This document shows, in pieces, positions 61,509-64,000 of a stretch of 64,000 bases of DNA (position 1 is its first letter; each line of letters begins with the position of its first letter). Origin of the DNA: Nothopassalora personata (lineage: Eukaryota > Ascomycota > Dothideomycetes > Mycosphaerellales > Mycosphaerellaceae); the NCBI GenBank assembly GCA_033816765.1, contig CM066289.1:3162001-3226000 (forward strand). The letters run 5' to 3'. The position numbers were made by a program, and so were the translations under genes. The notes beneath the pieces were generated by a model. That model was not told the DNA's origin, made no database searches, and saw only the letters and a list, made by a program, of their open reading frames with translations.

Positions 61509-62693
61509 TAGCAATGTGGATGTCATGGACGACAATGACGGTTTCTCGCGATTGCCACTACCTACACTTCCTGGTCATTGCATCTCGATACAGGAAGACG
61601 CGAGGCTCGGGACCAGACTATGCTCCAACATGACATCATGCCCGAACGTCCGGTGGTGTCATAGCCAAAGTTTACTTGATTTCAGCGTTTCGACGAGCTG
61701 GAGTTTGATGAGCTGGTATGCGGAAGCGTGGTTGATTTCAGGTCGACCCACATTGCTTGCGATTTGCGCATCTTTATACACCATCGTGGTTGTGATGTGC
61801 GGAGGCTGAAAGCATTGATAGAGTGTGGCTGTCAAAGGCAATACCGATGTTAGTTACATTGCTACATACAGGACTCGTAAGTGCAAGAAAAGCATAGGGT
61901 ATAGTATTGTGCGTCTGGCTTGCGTGGTTGTGACTTATTACAATTGTAGAGCATCCCCACCGTGTGGAGGGTTCTGTGAAGGCCGTCTTCCTTTTGAAAC
62001 TCCTCGAAGCAGTGACGAAATCAGAGCATGAGCGCCGTTCCCCGTAACGCTGTCATGTGGATGTTCAAGCATGTGCAATGGTGGCCAACGGCGGTGGCCA
62101 AGCAGCGCCAGTCGTTGTCGCGTCGCTTGCGTCTTGCTAACAGAAGCCGAGGGAACAGAGTGTTGAGCCAAAGCAGTGCAAGTGAATTGAGTTCAGGACC
62201 AGACCTGCTGTGGTGAATCCCCGCAGGCCCGGCGGCCCGCACTGGCCTAGGGCGGGTGCAAACAACCGGGACCGATGTGCTGCTAGTCGTCCACCGTAAT
62301 GAAGCTGGGATAGCTGGCGTCAATTGAGTTTATCCCTCAGCTGCGCCAACGTGGCAATTTGCAGCATCTCGATGCTTCCAGGCGGCATGCCAACATGCGA
62401 GCAAGAAGTTGGAAGCACACATCATTCGAGGTTCTGTCGATGGGACTTGTGCCGTTGTCAGAGCAGTTTCAACAGTGTTCTAACCTCGTGCTGTGTCAGA
62501 ATGTCGTAGCTTTCGTAGCGCGCTTCGCAACACTGGTCCAGTACTAGCGGATGCCCTCACGTCAATGCTTATTAGGACAGCTCGAAGCTCATGTTGTCAT
62601 GCTGCTTCCTGCAGCCACAGACACTGACTCAATTGGTCATCAGAAAGCCAAGTCATGCTTGAGGTCGATGCAGACTCCGCATGACAATGTCAG
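61509..62693. other. 1.2 kb without a supported gene
   Basis: Between the convergent oxygenase and bZIP genes. Only short frames occur on both strands. Confidence 0.45.
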
Positions 62694-63929
62694 CTAGGCG
62701 GTGGGATAGTGACTGAGCGAGTAGGATCTACTGGCGCCCTCGTCTCTGTACTGCACTGGAGAGTTTGCTTGTTGCGCGCCGTACGTCTGCTCACCGTGAG
62801 CTGGCTGAAATGAGGTCGTCGGTAGCGGGGGTGGCTGCATCTGCCCGTGCGGCGACGTGTAGTCTGCGCCACCGGCCGGCACCTGCATCGGCGTGATTTG
62901 GAAAGAGGTCGGTTGCGGGTATGTCGCTTGAGACTGAACTTGGTACGTGCTGGGACCGGAGGAAACCGAGATATTGGGAGGATACTCGCTCTGTGGGGTG
63001 AGGCCAGTGTGGTAAGTTGACGGCTGATAGCCAGTCTGCTGTGGTGGAGCGGTCTCATACTGGGGTCGTTGTTGTTCTTGGCTCACGTACTGAGGATACG
63101 GCGCGGCGTTGCTGGGCCATTCGACGCGCTGATCGTGATACGGCGACGCAGAATGAGCTGATAATGGGTCCTGGGCTGTGTCGTGTGATCGCCAAGTTGT
63201 TAAGCTTGGGGGATTGGCCACAGCACCTAAACTCGGCAGGCCCATGGCATTGCTGACGAACCCAGCGGTCTGGTGCTGCCATGAGCCGTGACGCGAAGCT
63301 GTCGAGTGAGTACTGGGAGTTGACGTAGATCCAGGACGCGGTATACTGGATCCTGTGGTGTCTGGGGATGTGGACGGTATCGAGAGAAGCGCTGACTCTA
63401 TGGGTCGCTGGTCTACGAGAAGTGTCAGCGCGGAAATCTAGCACCAGGTGTTGGGGGATTAAAACGTACGTTCTGTCGATTGTAGGTTGACATTGAAGCC
63501 TGCTTCATGAAGCTTGCTTCGAAGATATGCGTTTTCTTCTTCCAGTTCTCGGTTTCGCTGTTGAGTCACATGGACAATCTTTTCGTTGGCCTCGTGACTG
63601 CCGCGAAGATCATTTATGCTGCGTTCAAGATGATCGATGTGATCTTTGGTCCGTTGTCTAATGGCACGTTGAGCCTCGCGATCATTGGCACGTTTCCGTT
63701 CCAGCTGTGCAGCCGACAATGTGGTGACGCTACGCGTTCCAGCTCTAGATGCTCGCTTCTTGCCCGAACTGGATGATGATTTCCTGGTCTCAGAATCTGG
63801 AGATACGTAGCCATGCGATAGTGACGACTTGCCCATGTCAGGCGATGGACCGGCGTCGGAACCCATCGATAACCATGGGAGATGGTCGTTGAAATGGTGC
63901 CAAGGGGTAGTTGGGAGAACGCACGTCAT
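62694..63929 (-). CDS. bZIP transcription factor
   Basis: Exons 63929-63470 and 63412-62694, with a 57-nt intron (GTACGT ... GCTGACAC ... TAG); 392 residues. Basic region KRANDREAQRAIRQRTKDHI (about residues 78-97) followed by heptad Leu/Ile/Val positions in HLERSINDLRGSHEANEKIV and ENAYLRSKL. The N-R-x-A-Q-R-type contact motif is the fungal variant N-D-R-E-A-Q-R. It should bind DNA as a dimer in the nucleus. The N-terminus is Ser-rich with a basic KKRASRAGTR. The C-terminal 240 residues are Gln/Pro/Tyr/Ser-rich, a likely activation domain. An additional upstream exon cannot be ruled out because the window ends 71 bp upstream. Target genes unknown. Confidence 0.88.
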
Positions 63930-64000
63930 GGGCGATGACCGTACAAGAGGTAGTTCTGGTATTCGATTGTTGGGTAGGTGTTTTGGTAGGTTGTTAGCAA

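Noticed and set aside
1..64000. CRISPR array, rRNA or tRNA genes, biosynthetic gene cluster
   Set aside because: I found no regular short repeats with spacers, no rRNA blocks, no tRNA-like cloverleaf with GGTTCGA-type T-arm, and no NRPS/PKS/terpene core gene beside the oxygenase.

Overview
The window is a 64 kb piece of a filamentous ascomycete chromosome (Pezizomycotina; Dothideomycetes is my best guess, from gene content and style only). The evidence is short introns (about 44-120 nt) with GTAAGT-type donors and CTAAC/CTGAC branch points, fungal single-copy genes such as trifunctional HIS4, ALG13, CDC45, NOC2 and VPS28, and retrotransposons destroyed by repeat-induced point mutation (RIP).

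Layout. 1-9,221 is a nest of decayed chromodomain Ty3/gypsy LTR elements in which CA and TG dinucleotides are almost gone. A 6.8 kb element (B, 1965-8789, minus strand) sits inside the 5' region of an older related element (A2), with the target duplication CTACG on both sides. A third copy (A1, 1-1686) runs off the left edge. Between the end of pol and the 3' LTR of element B lies a decayed gene on the opposite strand. It has a TATA box, three canonical introns and one continuous frame broken only by TAG codons. 9,222-9,520 is an AT-rich transition zone, and normal genic DNA follows.

9.9-32.98 kb holds a small membrane protein, a 2EXR/F-box-like protein, ALG13, the mitoribosomal protein mS35/RSM24, a protein with a VISHFFGRNK motif and an internal duplication, a dysferlin/peroxin-type protein, a calcofluor-white-hypersensitive-type protein, a secreted GH3 beta-glucosidase, a CCCH zinc-finger protein, a carboxylesterase, an H-type lectin, dihydroorotase (URA4) and a CorA-type metal transporter.

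33.97-37.81 kb is a young Ty1/copia element with near-identical LTRs, a 5-bp target duplication, no RIP, and no reverse transcriptase or RNase H. Its flanks are an older, RIP-like repeat, followed by an MFS transporter remnant.

39.5-63.93 kb holds a secreted Ser/Thr-rich surface protein with seven exons, an aquaglyceroporin, CDC45, HIS4, two doubtful genes, NOC2 divergent from VPS28, an EFM2/rrg1-like lysine methyltransferase, a hypothetical protein, a 2-oxoglutarate/Fe(II) oxygenase and a bZIP factor.

The genes are ordinary dispersed housekeeping and accessory genes; I see no secondary-metabolite cluster. Exon coordinates were worked out by eye from splice signals and reading frame. CDS start and end span all exons, with exon limits given in the text.
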